DNA of 64,000 nucleotides from the NCBI RefSeq assembly GCF_001855385.1, contig NZ_MKIE01000002.1:310001-374000 (forward strand), given 5' to 3'. Position 1 is the first letter of the stretch. Each line of letters opens with the position of its first letter. The translations under genes and the position numbers were made by a program. This document shows positions 16,248 to 25,908 of the stretch, piece by piece. The notes under the pieces were generated by a model, which saw only the letters and a program-made list of their open reading frames with translations, searched no databases and had not been told where the DNA came from. The stretch comes from Andreesenia angusta (GTDB taxonomy: Bacteria; Bacillota; Clostridia; Tissierellales; Gottschalkiaceae).

Positions 16248-17453
16248 TTAGTCTAGCGGAATTATATCTTCGTCTTTCATCTTGGAAATCTTCTCTGACA
16301 TAAACCTGTAGAGCACTCTGAAGGTAGCTATAGTAGGAACTGCCAAGAGCATTCCCACCAGTCCGAAGTAGCCACCTCCTATGAGTACTCCCACCATTAC
16401 AACTGTCGGGTGAAGCCCTACGCTCTTTCCAACTATCTTAGGCGTTACAAAATTGCTTTCCACTTGCTGTATAATCGTTATTGCAGCTATCACCCATATG
16501 ACTTTCGTAGGGTCCTCCAGCACCGCAAATATCAGGGCCGGAATAAGCCCTATTATAGGGCCTAGATAAGGTATTATGTTGAATATCCCCGCAAACATGC
16601 CTATTATTATGGCGAAGTCCACCCCTATAAAGAGCAGCGCCAACGCTGTGGCCACACCTATGAAGAGACAGACTATAAGCTGCCCTCTTATATACTGTCC
16701 AAGCACCTCGTCTATATCTCTTCCAAGCCCCATTATATCTCTTCTATATCTTTTAGGAAGAGACTTTACTATGGCAGCCTTGTACTTGGCCTTGTCCTTC
16801 AGGAAATAGAAGGAGAAAACAGGTATAAGCACCAGGTTTATGGCTCTCGAAACAAATCTCACAGAAGAGTTTATGACTTTGACTATAGAGCTCCCCAGCA
16901 CGTCCTTCAAGTTGTCGAATCCGCTGGCTATGCTTTCCTCTATGCTGGCTATGTCTATCGGCATATTCTCTATCTGCGGTCCAAGCTTCTCGTATAGGCC
17001 TACAGAGAGATCGTATATTTCATTTATATACCTCGGGAGATTGCGCGCCAAACTGCTGATCTCGTCCCCTATCCTAGGGCCTATAGTCTTAAACAGAATG
17101 AAGAACATCAGTATTATTCCCAAGTATATTATAAGTATCCCTAGCCCTCTTCCTATCTTCTTCTTCTCGAGCATGTTCACAAGCGGATTCAGAAAATAGG
17201 ACAGCACTATCGCCACGGCTATGGTGAAAAGCAGCGTATTTATAAAGCCTCCGGCTGCAAGTACCCTGTAGAGGAAAATCGCTATCACAAAGCTTAGAAA
17301 CACTTTCACTGCCGTCCTCTTTTTGATCTTCAGCTTTCTTCTGTCCCCTAGAAAAAAGTTGCCTGCAACTATGGCGTAGTAGACTCCTAGCGCCAGCAAA
17401 AGCGTTATAAAGATAGACTTCATGTAATCAAGCATATTTAAAAAAGTTTCCAT
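16248..17453 (-). CDS. AI-2E family transporter (PerM/UPF0118)
   Basis: 401 aa integral membrane protein with about eight helices, ending in the conserved block FVTPKIVGKSVGLHPTVVM and LLAVPTIATFRVLYR. Members move various small solutes; some act as sodium/proton antiporters or autoinducer exporters, so the substrate is open. Here it follows mnmA by 4 bp and precedes the alaS promoter, a common clostridial arrangement. Confidence 0.88.
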   Translation of the reverse strand: METFLNMLDYMKSIFITLLLALGVYYAIVAGNFFLGDRRKLKIKKRTAVKVFLSFVIAIFLYRVLAAGGFINTLLFTIAVAIVLSYFLNPLVNMLEKKKIGRGLGILIIYLGIILMFFILFKTIGPRIGDEISSLARNLPRYINEIYDLSVGLYEKLGPQIENMPIDIASIEESIASGFDNLKDVLGSSIVKVINSSVRFVSRAINLVLIPVFSFYFLKDKAKYKAAIVKSLPKRYRRDIMGLGRDIDEVLGQYIRGQLIVCLFIGVATALALLFIGVDFAIIIGMFAGIFNIIPYLGPIIGLIPALIFAVLEDPTKVIWVIAAITIIQQVESNFVTPKIVGKSVGLHPTVVMVGVLIGGGYFGLVGMLLAVPTIATFRVLYRFMSEKISKMKDEDIIPLD

Positions 17454-17457
17454 AGTA

Positions 17458-18552
17458 TCAGCCCTCTTTTCTGACTATTGTACCGCCGCCCACAACTACA
17501 TCTCCGTCATAGAACACCACAGACTGCCCAGGAGTTATGGCTCTGACAGGCTCTTTGAATACAACTCTTATATCCCCGTTTCCTGCCGGAGATATCAAGG
17601 CGTCTGTCTCTTTTGCAGAATACCTTACCTTCGCCTTGACTTCCATAGGCTTTTCCAGCGTCTCTATAGAGATGAGGTTTATATCTGTGGCCAAAAGCTC
17701 TTTTCCAAATACGTCTTCGCCTTTCCCTATCACGACTTCGTTTCTGTCTATGTCTATGTCCACCACATAGGCCGGGTATCCCAGAGCCAGCCCCAGACCT
17801 TTTCTCTGCCCCACTGTGTACTTGGATATGCCCTCGTGAGTCCCTAGCACTTTGCCATCTAAGTCTACAAACTTGCCTTTTGTAGTTTTTTTATCAGAAT
17901 TCTCCTCTATAAACTTGCCGTAGTCGTTGTCTGGAACAAAGCATATCTCCTGCGAATCCGGCTTCTCTGAAACGACCAGGTCAAGCTTCTTGGCTATCTC
18001 CCTTATCTTGTCTTTGCTCTCATATTCCCCAAGCGGCATGAGCGTATGCTCTAGCTGCTCCTGAGTCATGTTGTAAAGAGCATAAGTCTGGTCTTTCCCT
18101 ACAGCATTTGACTTCTTAAGCAGGTATCTTCCCGACTCCTCGTCTTTTTCTATTATGGCGTAATGCCCAGTAGAGACGTAGTATGCGTCAAGCGCAAATG
18201 CCCTTCTCATAAGCTCTTCAAACTTAACATACCTGTTGCACGCTATGCAGGGATTTGGAGTTCTCCCCCTGTGGTACTCCTCTATAAAGTAGTCTATGAC
18301 CTTTTCTCTGAATATATCCTTGAAATTCATCACATAGAACGGTATCCCCAGCTTTTCTGCCACCATTCTGGCATCGTCCACAGCTGAAAGCGAACAGCAT
18401 CCGCCCTCTCTCTCTACTGCGTCAGGGTTCTTGTCCTGCCATATCTGCATAGTCACGCCTATGACTTCATAGCCCTGTTCTTTCAAGAGATATGCAGCAA
18501 CGGAGCTGTCTACTCCACCGCTCATTCCCAGCACGACTTTTTTCTTGTCCAT
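17458..18552 (-). CDS. mnmA: tRNA 2-thiouridylase MnmA
   Basis: 364 aa. PP-loop GMSGGVDSS at 9-17 binds [10 protein letters not shown] (about 100-106) has the first catalytic Cys and SQEICFVPD (about 200) the second, which form the persulfide cycle. It adds sulfur at position 2 of U34 in Lys, Glu and Gln tRNAs. The nearby cysteine desulfurase (nifS) is the likely sulfur donor. ATG with GAGGTGG. Confidence 0.96.
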   Translation of the reverse strand: MDKKKVVLGMSGGVDSSVAAYLLKEQGYEVIGVTMQIWQDKNPDAVEREGGCCSLSAVDDARMVAEKLGIPFYVMNFKDIFREKVIDYFIEEYHRGRTPNPCIACNRYVKFEELMRRAFALDAYYVSTGHYAIIEKDEESGRYLLKKSNAVGKDQTYALYNMTQEQLEHTLMPLGEYESKDKIREIAKKLDLVVSEKPDSQEICFVPDNDYGKFIEENSDKKTTKGKFVDLDGKVLGTHEGISKYTVGQRKGLGLALGYPAYVVDIDIDRNEVVIGKGEDVFGKELLATDINLISIETLEKPMEVKAKVRYSAKETDALISPAGNGDIRVVFKEPVRAITPGQSVVFYDGDVVVGGGTIVRKEG

Positions 18553-18582
18553 AACTCCACCTCACTCTTTCTGTCTAAGAGA

Positions 18583-18588
18583 ATTATA
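18583..18588 (-). promoter_or_regulatory. -10 element upstream of mnmA
   Basis: Consensus TATAAT in the 112-bp gap between nifU and mnmA; the -35 is poor. Together with the upstream hairpin it suggests a separate mnmA transcript. Confidence 0.4.
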
Positions 18589-18603
18589 CATCATTCCACA
18601 AAA

Positions 18604-18650
18604 ATATAAAATCCTCCAGCTTTTAATCGTAAAATCAAAAGTGCAGGACT
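18604..18650 (-). terminator. Probable terminator after nifU
   Basis: Interrupted stem (TCCTGCACTTTT pairing with AAAAGCTGGAGGA, with mismatches) followed on the minus strand by TTTTATATTTTT. Confidence 0.45.
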
Positions 18651-18664
18651 CTATATTCTATATG

Positions 18665-19102
18665 CTATTCTTCATGCTCTTCGTGATCGTGAACATCCTC
18701 GTCCGGCTCAAAGCCTTCAAGCTCCGGTATAGCCACACCGCTTCTCTTCGAGTAGTCTAAAAGCGCAGACTTCACTGCCTGCTCCGCCAGCACCGAACAG
18801 TGCATCTTCACAGGTGGCAGCCCGTCTAGAGCCTCTGCAACCGCCTTATTAGTAAGGGCCAACACCTCTTTTATAGTCTTTCCCTTTATCATCTCTGTAG
18901 CCATGCTTGAAGATGCTATCGCCGATCCGCATCCAAAAGTCTTGAACTTAACGTCTACAACTACTCCGTCTTCTATCTTGAGGTACATCTTCATTATGTC
19001 CCCGCATTTTGCATTCCCCACTTCACCTATTCCGTCTGCATCTGGAATCTCTCCTACATTCCTAGGATTTGTAAAGTGGTCCATTACTTTTTCTGTATAC
19101 AT
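18665..19102 (-). CDS. nifU: Iron-sulfur cluster scaffold NifU/IscU-like
   Basis: 145 aa, only the N-terminal IscU-type domain of NifU. Cluster ligands are Cys in GNAKCGD, KTFGCGS and KMHCSVLA, with Asp after the first Cys. The C-terminal tail is rich in His, Glu and Asp (DEDVHDHEEHEE). It follows the nifS stop immediately. It assembles clusters from sulfur delivered by the cysteine desulfurase. Confidence 0.95.
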   Translation of the reverse strand: MYTEKVMDHFTNPRNVGEIPDADGIGEVGNAKCGDIMKMYLKIEDGVVVDVKFKTFGCGSAIASSSMATEMIKGKTIKEVLALTNKAVAEALDGLPPVKMHCSVLAEQAVKSALLDYSKRSGVAIPELEGFEPDEDVHDHEEHEE

Positions 19103-20278
19103 TTATTTCTCCCCCTTAACTTTTTCGTATAGTGGAGACATGTTCCTGAGCCTCTGTACGATTTCAGCTAAATTGTCTACCACATAATCAAGCTCTTCTT
19201 CTGAATTGAAATCTCCTATAGAGAGTCTAAGCGATCCATGGGCTATTTCATGAGGAAGCCCTATCGCAAGCAGCACGTGGGATGGATCTAGCGATCCCGA
19301 AGTGCAAGCCGATCCACTTGAGCCAGCTATTCCGACCATGTCAAGGCTTAAAAGCAGCGCCTCGCCCTCTATGAACTCAAATGAGAAGTTGACATTCCCA
19401 GGGAGCCTTTTCTCTGGATGCCCATTCAACTTGACGTAGTCTATTTTATCATTTATCCTCTGTATCAGTCCATCTCTAAGTGCCATAATCTCTTTGTTAT
19501 GCCCATCTATATCCGCTGTAGCCATCTCAATGGCCTTTCCAAGCCCTACCATATAGGCTATATTCTCAGTTCCAGCTCTTCTATTTTTCTCCTGGGATCC
19601 CCCGTGTATAAACGGATGTATCTTGGTGCCCTGTTTGATGTAAAGAGCTCCTATGCCTTTAGGACCGTATATCTTGTGGCCCGAAAGAGACAGCATGTCT
19701 ATGTCCGAGTTCTCAAGGTCTATCTCTACGCTTCCCACAGCCTGAACTGCATCTGTATGGAAGTAAACGCCTTTGGCTTTAGCTATCTTTCCTATTTCCG
19801 CTATAGGCTGTACAGTCCCTATCTCGTTGTTGGCATACATTATGCTTATGAGTATCGTCTCGTCTTTTATGGCTTTCTCAAGCTCAGTCAAGTCTATAAG
19901 CCCGTGCTCGTCGACTCCTAGATAGGTAACTTCAAACCCTTGCTTTTCAAGGTACTTGCAAGTGTGAAGAACTGCATGATGCTCTATCACTGTGGTTATT
20001 ATGTGGTTTCCCTTGTCTTTATTTGCATAGGCCACACCTTTTACAGCCCAGTTGTCAGACTCAGTTCCCCCGCTGGTGAAGTATATCTCTTTGGCCTTAG
20101 CTCCTAGCGCTTTGGCCACCTTTTCTCTAGCTTCCTCTACCGCCTTTTTAGACTCTCTTCCAACCCTGTATATGCTCGACGGATTGCCGTACTGCTCCGT
20201 GAAATAAGGCATCATCTCGTCTAGAACTTCTTTTTTCATCTTAGTTGTAGCTGCATTGTCCATGTAAACCTGTTTCAT
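19103..20278 (-). CDS. nifS: Cysteine desulfurase NifS/IscS
   Basis: 391 aa PLP enzyme. PLP lysine in SLSGHKIYGPKG (about 205) and the catalytic Cys loop GSACTSGSLDPSHVL (about 325-340), whose long form fits class I (NifS/IscS). It strips sulfur from cysteine for Fe-S scaffolds and MnmA. It lies 18 bp after iscR and is directly followed by nifU. Confidence 0.96.
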   Translation of the reverse strand: MKQVYMDNAATTKMKKEVLDEMMPYFTEQYGNPSSIYRVGRESKKAVEEAREKVAKALGAKAKEIYFTSGGTESDNWAVKGVAYANKDKGNHIITTVIEHHAVLHTCKYLEKQGFEVTYLGVDEHGLIDLTELEKAIKDETILISIMYANNEIGTVQPIAEIGKIAKAKGVYFHTDAVQAVGSVEIDLENSDIDMLSLSGHKIYGPKGIGALYIKQGTKIHPFIHGGSQEKNRRAGTENIAYMVGLGKAIEMATADIDGHNKEIMALRDGLIQRINDKIDYVKLNGHPEKRLPGNVNFSFEFIEGEALLLSLDMVGIAGSSGSACTSGSLDPSHVLLAIGLPHEIAHGSLRLSIGDFNSEEELDYVVDNLAEIVQRLRNMSPLYEKVKGEK

Positions 20279-20296
20279 ATTCTTCCGCCTCCAATA

Positions 20297-20746
20297 CTAT
20301 ATATAGTACATAAAATCGCTGTTGCTGTTTATCCTGTTATGCTCTTCAATCATGTCCTCCAGCGTTATAGAGTCTATGACGCTGTTTATGCTGTCGTTTA
20401 TCTTCTCCCAGACCATTCTAGTCACGCACCTGTTTTCCTTGCTGCACTTGTTCCCGGCTGTGTCGTTTATGCAGTCCACAGGAGCCAAGTCTCCCTCCAG
20501 GGCCCTTATGACGTTGCCTACCGTGATTTTCCTAGGGGAGTCTATGAGCATATACCCACCTTGAGCCCCTCTCACACTGCTTACAAGCCCGTTCTTCTTG
20601 AGCACGGCTATAAGCTGCTCCAAGTAGTGTTCCGATATTTCCTGTACTTCCGCTATATTTTTAAGTGGTATAGGTCCCTCGCCGTAGTGAAGCGCTAGTT
20701 CGAACATGGCCTTCAATCCATACCTGCCTTTTGTAGATAATTTCAC
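20297..20746 (-). CDS. iscR: Rrf2 family regulator, IscR-like
   Basis: 149 aa. Winged helix (1-80) with GRYGLKAMFELALHYG, then VDCINDTAGNKCSKENRC, three Cys spaced C-x8-C-x5-C as for an Fe-S cluster. It heads the iscR-nifS-nifU operon and probably regulates it in response to cluster supply. The spacing of the Cys separates it from CymR, which lacks them. Confidence 0.92.
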   Translation of the reverse strand: MKLSTKGRYGLKAMFELALHYGEGPIPLKNIAEVQEISEHYLEQLIAVLKKNGLVSSVRGAQGGYMLIDSPRKITVGNVIRALEGDLAPVDCINDTAGNKCSKENRCVTRMVWEKINDSINSVIDSITLEDMIEEHNRINSNSDFMYYI

Positions 20747-20767
20747 TTCAAATCACCTCTTTGAATT

Positions 20768-20784
20768 CCAAGCATTTCACTTGG
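20768..20784. promoter_or_regulatory. Palindromic operator candidate of the isc operon
   Basis: CCAAG-N7-CTTGG lies between the -10 (20802-20797) and the iscR start (20746), where a bound repressor would block initiation or early elongation. Confidence 0.5.
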
Positions 20785-20796
20785 TTTTATATTTAA

Positions 20797-20825
20797 AGTA
20801 TATTACAGCTTTTTATCTTTGTCAA
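20797..20825 (-). promoter_or_regulatory. iscR operon promoter
   Basis: TTGACA (20825-20820), 17-bp spacer, TATACT (20802-20797). Near-consensus housekeeping promoter. Confidence 0.85.
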
Positions 20826-20866
20826 CTCTTATGCTCAATTCGCTCTATGTTTTAAATAAAATTAAA

Positions 20867-20895
20867 TTGACTTTGTATGCAATATAATGTATAAC
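20867..20895 (+). promoter_or_regulatory. focA promoter
   Basis: TTGACT (20867-20872), 17-bp spacer, TATAAC (20890-20895), about 60 bp before the focA start and divergent from the isc promoter. Confidence 0.75.
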
Positions 20896-20956
20896 AGATT
20901 ATAGTGAACTTTTTATCAATTTGTAATCAAATGCACAGAAGGAGGTATTTATAATT

Positions 20957-21853
20957 ATGGAAAAAATGATGTTAAGCCCCGCTGAAATATACGAAGAAAC
21001 TATAAACGTGGGGATAAAAAAAGCCAAGAAATCTACTCTAAAGCAGACTTTCGTATCTGGAATCTTGGCTGGAGCTTTTATAGCTTTCGGAGCTTTCGCG
21101 GCTGTTATAGCCTCTCATAGCGTAGAGAACTACGGCTTGTCCAAACTTGTAGCTGGCTCTGTTTTCCCCGTGGGTCTGATACTTGTCTTAATCTGCGGTG
21201 CCGAACTCTTTACCGGAAACAGTCTTCTCGTAGTTGCCTATGCCGAGAAGAAAATCACTCCATTTGAGCTTGTAAAGAACTTGACAACAGTGTACTTCGG
21301 GAATATGGTCGGAGCGGTTCTAGTGGCTCTACTGCTCTACGGCTCACATTCTTTTGCAGGCAACGACAATGCAATAGGCGCGTATCTCCTAGGAGCTGCC
21401 TACAAGAAATCTCACTTAGGCATCTGGACTGCGCTTTTTAGCGGAGTGCTCTGCAACTTTCTAGTTTCAATGGCAGTCTGGGGGTCTTACGGGGCCAGAG
21501 ACATAATAGGCAAGATATTCATGGCCTGGTTCCCAGTAATGGCCTTTATAATTTCTGGATTCGAACACTCTGTAGCGAATATGTACTACTTCGCAGCTGG
21601 GCTTCTCATAAAGCTAAATCCAGAGATAGTTTCAAGCTCAGGACTTACGGCAGAGCAAGTGGCCGGCATAAATGCCACTAGCATCGTAAATAACTTGATC
21701 TCTGTGACGGCAGGAAATCTGATCAGCGGAATGGTCTTTGTAGGCATAGCTTACTGGAGTATATACAAGCCTACACATGAAATTGACGACAACGACGACA
21801 ATAAAAAAAATCCACTCTCCAACAACCTGCTTTTCGACTGGAAGCACGACTAA
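20957..21853 (+). CDS. focA: Formate/nitrite transporter family protein
   Basis: 298 aa with six hydrophobic helices and FNT motifs: GAFIAFGAFAAV, LICGAELFTGNS and the inner repeat GVLCNFLVSMAVW. FNT proteins are pentameric channels for formate, nitrite or hydrosulfide; which ion is carried here is not shown. An AAGGAGG site precedes the ATG. One of three plus-strand genes, with its own promoter and a shared bidirectional terminator. Confidence 0.93.
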   Translation: MEKMMLSPAEIYEETINVGIKKAKKSTLKQTFVSGILAGAFIAFGAFAAVIASHSVENYGLSKLVAGSVFPVGLILVLICGAELFTGNSLLVVAYAEKKITPFELVKNLTTVYFGNMVGAVLVALLLYGSHSFAGNDNAIGAYLLGAAYKKSHLGIWTALFSGVLCNFLVSMAVWGSYGARDIIGKIFMAWFPVMAFIISGFEHSVANMYYFAAGLLIKLNPEIVSSSGLTAEQVAGINATSIVNNLISVTAGNLISGMVFVGIAYWSIYKPTHEIDDNDDNKKNPLSNNLLFDWKHD

Positions 21854-21890
21854 AAGAGACGAAGCCAATAGGCTTCGTCTCTTTATTTTA
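21852..21890. terminator. Bidirectional terminator between focA and nhaC
   Basis: Perfect 12-bp stem AGAGACGAAGCC / GGCTTCGTCTCT with loop AATA; A-rich on the left and TTTATTTTA on the right, so it serves both converging genes. Confidence 0.92.
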
Positions 21891-23628
21891 TATCTACAGT
21901 TTTTCCAAATATCCTGAGTATCAAAAGCAGTGTTGCAAATCCAAGCGCCAGTGCTATCCAAACACTCACACCTAGCCCCACCAGTATATATCCAACTACT
22001 ACAGAAATAGCTGCGACTACAAGCGAGTAGAAAAGCTGTGTCCTTGTATGGTCTATATGGTCACAAGCCGCTCCCATGGAAGATAGTATAGTGGTGTCCG
22101 ATATAGGGCAACAGTGATCTCCGAATATAGCACCTGTCAGCACTGCTCCTACGCTCATAACCACATATCCCTGGTCTGGATTTATAGAGAATGCAAGCGG
22201 TATGGCAAGCGGCATAAGTATGCCCATAGTTCCATATGAAGTTCCAGTCGCAAAAGATATCACAGATCCAAGTATAAAGATTATCGCCGGAAGCAGGAAA
22301 TTAAGCGACTGAAGTACAGATTCCGGAGCATCCTGAAGTATATTTATGAGGTATACAGCTGTACCAAGTTCTTTTATAGTCCCGCTTAAAGACCAAGCCA
22401 AAAGCAGTATTACACCTGTTATTATAAGCGACTTCATTCCAGATATCCACACATCTATCGCCTCTCCTAGCACAAATATCTTCTGTGAAACTCCCATGAT
22501 CATAGCCACTATAGATGCGATTAAAGCCGACTGGAAGAGCACTATGCTGGCATCTGCAGCCCCAAAAGTCTCTCTTACAGCAAAAAACGAAACTGGACTC
22601 TGCCTTATGGCCTCCAGAAGAGCCATGTCACCTCCAGAAGATATCGCCTGATACCCGTCGTAGTAGAAGCCAAGCAAAGACCCTATCATCAGCACGCCTA
22701 TAGGTATTATGGCGTTCCACACACTCAGCTTTATGCCCTCTTTAGGCTCCAGCGCCTCTATTTCAGATGAAACCATAGGGTTTGCGTCGTCCCTTAAAAG
22801 CTTCCCCTCTGTCCTAGCCCTTTTTTCAGCTTTGTACATAGGTCCAAATTCCCTTAGGAGCACTATTCCCATAAATATAAAGGCCAGCATAAATATATTG
22901 TAGAACCTGTATGGTATTGTACTTATAAACACGCCATATGGGTTTACAGTCTGCCCTATAAGCTCGTATCCGTCTCTTATAAGGCTAAGCTCGTATCCTA
23001 TCCAGGTAGACACAAGCGCTATTCCCGCTATAGGGGCCGCAGTTCCATCTATTATAAAGGACAGCTTTTCCCTTGAAACATTCATCTTATCTGTTACAGG
23101 CCTCATTATAGGCCCAACTATAAGTGCATTTGCGTAGTCGTCAAAGAATACCACAAGCCCAAGCAGCCAAGTTATGATCTGGGCGCTTCTAGGAGTCTTG
23201 GCTCTCTTAGCAAGGCTCTCAGCTATGGCCCTAGCGCCTCCCATCCTCGAGACAAGACCTATAAGGCCTCCAATAGTCAAAACCTGAAGCACTATTCCGG
23301 CATTCCAAGGGTCAGCCAGAGAATCTAGAAGCTTCTGTATAAGGTTCATAATACCCCTAAAAAGGGCCATCAGCACATTTGCTCCGCTTAGCTCAAGCAT
23401 AAACGTGCCTGAAAGCACTCCTACAAATAGGGATAGTACCACATTTTTAGATATAAAAGCCAGCGTTATTGCCACAACTGGCGGTATAAGCGTAAATATT
23501 CCGAACTTTATGGCGTTTACAGAGGATTCATCCGCACCTTCTGCAAATGCCGACACAGGGATCAGCAGCGCCAGAGACAAACTCAGAGCGAGCACCTTTG
23601 AAAAATCAAGTCGAATTCTATCTTTCAT
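21883..23628 (-). CDS. nhaC: Na+/H+ antiporter, NhaC family
   Basis: 581 aa from ATG 23628, which has GAGGAGGAG upstream (the longer frame to 23673 enters the previous terminator). A signal-like N-terminal segment ending in VSAFA precedes about 12 membrane helices. The family motifs GTSYGTMGILMPLAIPLA and GAIFGDHCCPISDTTILSS are present. Most likely sodium/proton exchange; some relatives exchange amino acids or malate/lactate. Confidence 0.88.
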   Translation of the reverse strand: MKDRIRLDFSKVLALSLSLALLIPVSAFAEGADESSVNAIKFGIFTLIPPVVAITLAFISKNVVLSLFVGVLSGTFMLELSGANVLMALFRGIMNLIQKLLDSLADPWNAGIVLQVLTIGGLIGLVSRMGGARAIAESLAKRAKTPRSAQIITWLLGLVVFFDDYANALIVGPIMRPVTDKMNVSREKLSFIIDGTAAPIAGIALVSTWIGYELSLIRDGYELIGQTVNPYGVFISTIPYRFYNIFMLAFIFMGIVLLREFGPMYKAEKRARTEGKLLRDDANPMVSSEIEALEPKEGIKLSVWNAIIPIGVLMIGSLLGFYYDGYQAISSGGDMALLEAIRQSPVSFFAVRETFGAADASIVLFQSALIASIVAMIMGVSQKIFVLGEAIDVWISGMKSLIITGVILLLAWSLSGTIKELGTAVYLINILQDAPESVLQSLNFLLPAIIFILGSVISFATGTSYGTMGILMPLAIPLAFSINPDQGYVVMSVGAVLTGAIFGDHCCPISDTTILSSMGAACDHIDHTRTQLFYSLVVAAISVVVGYILVGLGVSVWIALALGFATLLLILRIFGKTVDIK

Positions 23629-23644
23629 ATTCTCCTCCTCTTGA

Positions 23645-23678
23645 AATATAAAAGTCTTGAGCAATATACCCAAGACCT
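23645..23678 (-). terminator. Terminator after the SEC-C gene
   Basis: GTCTTG / CAAGAC stem with 11-nt loop and TTTTATATTT on the minus strand. The stem is short. Confidence 0.6.
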
Positions 23679-23685
23679 CTATTTA

Positions 23686-24180
23686 TTATTTTCCGCAACA
23701 CTTTTTGTACTTCTTGCCGCTTCCGCAAGGGCAGCTTTCGTTTCTGCCTACTTTCTCAACTCTGACTATCTTAGACTGCTTGAATTCCTTCTTTATCTCT
23801 TCTCTCTTCTCTTCGTCTATGATTCCGTTCCACTCTTCTAGTTCGTAAAGCCAAGGCGCTTTAGCTTCAAGCATGTTCCAGTAAAGCTTCTCGTAGTTTA
23901 TCTCAAGTGAAACCTCGCTGTCCTCAGTCAAGCTGTCCATATCCTGCTCGTTCACAAGGCTTGTGTTTATTCCGTCTATAAAGCCGCAGAACACTACAGG
24001 CTCTATGCTGTACTTAGCGCCAAGCTCTTTAAGGCTTCCCTTGACTGGATTTTCCTTTTTCCCAAGTATGTCTTTGTATATCAGTCTCTCCTGCTCTAGA
24101 TACTCTTTCCAGAAAGCGTCGTACTCCTCCTGAGTCTCTAGATTGTATGCCATGTCTTCCCAATTCTTGAATAATGTCAT
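23686..24180 (-). CDS. SEC-C zinc-motif protein
   Basis: 164 aa. The C-terminus has [21 protein letters not shown], the SEC-C zinc motif (CxC...CC) also found at the end of SecA. The N-terminal 120 residues are acidic and match no domain I know. Such proteins are widespread in Clostridia without an assigned role. 15 bp downstream of asnS, so probably co-transcribed under the T-box. Confidence 0.8.
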   Translation of the reverse strand: MTLFKNWEDMAYNLETQEEYDAFWKEYLEQERLIYKDILGKKENPVKGSLKELGAKYSIEPVVFCGFIDGINTSLVNEQDMDSLTEDSEVSLEINYEKLYWNMLEAKAPWLYELEEWNGIIDEEKREEIKKEFKQSKIVRVEKVGRNESCPCGSGKKYKKCCGK

Positions 24181-24195
24181 TTATATCACCTCTCC

Positions 24196-25584
24196 TTAAA
24201 ATTCTGCAGATTTAACCGTTCTAGGGAACGGTATTACATCTCTTATATTGCTTATACCTGTAAGGTACATTATAGCCCTCTCGAATCCAAGCCCGAATCC
24301 GGCGTGGTCAGCCCCGCCGTACTTTCTGAGGTCAAGGTACCACCAGTACTCCTTCTCGTCAAGCCCGCTCTCTTTCATTCTCTCTTTTAGAAGCTCTAGG
24401 TTAACCTCTCTCTGGCTTCCGCCTATTATCTCGCCTATTCCAGGCACTAGAAGGTCCATAGCGGCAACTGTCTTATTGTCGTCGTTTAGCTTCATGTAGA
24501 AGGCCTTTATCTCTTTAGGGTAGTCGGTTACAAATACAGGCTTCTTGTAGACTTCCTCTGTAAGGTATCTCTCATGCTCTGTCTGAAGGTCGCATCCCCA
24601 CTCTACAGGGAATTCGAATTCAGCCTTAGCCTCTTTCAGTATCTCTACAGCCTTTGTATATGTTATCCTCTCGAAGTCCGAGCTGACTATGTTGTTCAGT
24701 CTGTCCAGCAGCCCCTTGTCCACGAAGGAGTTGAAAAACTCCATCTCTTCAGGAGCATTTTCAAGCACGTAGCTTATGATGTACTTGAGCATGTCCTCTG
24801 CAAGCTCCATGTCGTCTTCTAGATCTGCAAAAGCTATCTCAGGCTCTATCATCCAGAACTCCGCCGCATGTCTTGTAGTATTCGAGTTCTCGGCTCTAAA
24901 AGTAGGTCCAAAAGTGTAGATGTTCTTGAACGCCATGGCAAAAGTCTCGCCCTCTAGCTGTCCGCTGACTGTGAGGTTAGTCTCTTTTCCAAAGAAGTCC
25001 TTGCTGTAGTCCAGTTTCCCGTCTGCCATAGGCGGATTGATCGGGTCCATAGTGGTTACCCTGAACATCTCTCCGGCTCCCTCGGCGTCGCTTCCTGTTA
25101 TTACAGGCGTATGCACATATATAAAGTCTCTCTCCTGGAAGAACTTATGTATGGCATATGCAGCTAGCGATCTGACTCTGAAAACTGCCGAGAAAGTGTT
25201 GCTTCTAGGTCTCAGGTGAGCTATAGTTCTCAAGTACTCAAGCGAGTGCCTCTTCTTCTGAAGCGGGAAGTCCCCTTCCGATTCTGCCGCCACCGCTATA
25301 TCAGTGGCCTTTATTTCAAACGGCTGCTTTGCGCCCGGTGTAGCCACAAGCTTTCCCTTTACCTCTATCGCCGAGCTTATCGAGAGCTTGGATATCTTTT
25401 CAAAGTTCCCAAGTTCTTCGTCGAAAACTATCTGAATATTTTTAAAGAAAGTACCGTCGTTTAGCTCTATGAATCCAAATGACTTTGAATTTCTCAGAGT
25501 TCTTATCCATCCCTTTACAAACACTTCGCTGTCTATGAAGCTGTCTTGCCCTCTATAGAGTTCTCTTACAGATTGGCTCTTCAT
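24196..25584 (-). CDS. asnS: Asparaginyl-tRNA synthetase
   Basis: 462 aa class IIb synthetase. The N-terminal OB-fold (about 15-100) binds the anticodon. The catalytic core has [21 protein letters not shown] (motif 2 region) and [21 protein letters not shown] (motif 3). AsnRS rather than AspRS by overall pattern and by the upstream T-box with an AAC specifier. ATG with CAGGAGGAG. Confidence 0.95.
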   Translation of the reverse strand: MKSQSVRELYRGQDSFIDSEVFVKGWIRTLRNSKSFGFIELNDGTFFKNIQIVFDEELGNFEKISKLSISSAIEVKGKLVATPGAKQPFEIKATDIAVAAESEGDFPLQKKRHSLEYLRTIAHLRPRSNTFSAVFRVRSLAAYAIHKFFQERDFIYVHTPVITGSDAEGAGEMFRVTTMDPINPPMADGKLDYSKDFFGKETNLTVSGQLEGETFAMAFKNIYTFGPTFRAENSNTTRHAAEFWMIEPEIAFADLEDDMELAEDMLKYIISYVLENAPEEMEFFNSFVDKGLLDRLNNIVSSDFERITYTKAVEILKEAKAEFEFPVEWGCDLQTEHERYLTEEVYKKPVFVTDYPKEIKAFYMKLNDDNKTVAAMDLLVPGIGEIIGGSQREVNLELLKERMKESGLDEKEYWWYLDLRKYGGADHAGFGLGFERAIMYLTGISNIRDVIPFPRTVKSAEF

Positions 25585-25605
25585 CTAATCTCCTCCTGTC
25601 AAAAT

Positions 25606-25866
25606 AAAATAAAGCCCCGTCCACAGTTGAAGGGACGAAAGGCTTTTTTCCGCGATACCACCCTAGTTACCCCTCTGCTAGAGGGATCTCTCGTGAATTG
25701 CATATAACGGTGCAGCCGTCTAAGCCTACTCTTTCCGCAGAAATTTCGGTTAGAAACTCCAAGATGTTCTTCGCTAAAGATCCGTTGCAAACCTCTCACC
25801 ACCGCCTGCTCGCTGAATCCGGTTCCCCCTAGCTACTCTTCTCTTCACAGTCTTTCTATCATGTAA
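25606..25866 (-). promoter_or_regulatory. T-box leader of asnS
   Basis: The conserved T-box sequence AGGGTGGTATCGCGG is at 25664-25650 (minus). A terminator (AAAGCC...CGTCC pairing with GGACGGGGCTTT) follows at 25647-25611 with TTATTTTATTTT. The specifier loop in CTAACCGAAA holds AAC (25751-25749), an Asn codon. Uncharged tRNA-Asn should favour the antiterminator and raise expression of asnS and the genes after it. Confidence 0.93.
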
Positions 25867-25879
25867 ACACTAATTCAAA

Positions 25880-25908
25880 ATTATAATGTCAAATCTCCTT
25901 TTTGTCAA
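25880..25908 (-). promoter_or_regulatory. asnS promoter
   Basis: TTGACA (25908-25903), 17-bp spacer, TATAAT (25885-25880): both hexamers are perfect consensus. The -35 overlaps the rarA stop codon. Confidence 0.92.

Noticed and set aside
25599..25802. 67-codon minus-strand open frame upstream of asnS
   Set aside because: It lies inside the T-box leader, has no ribosome site, and the RNA structure explains the sequence.
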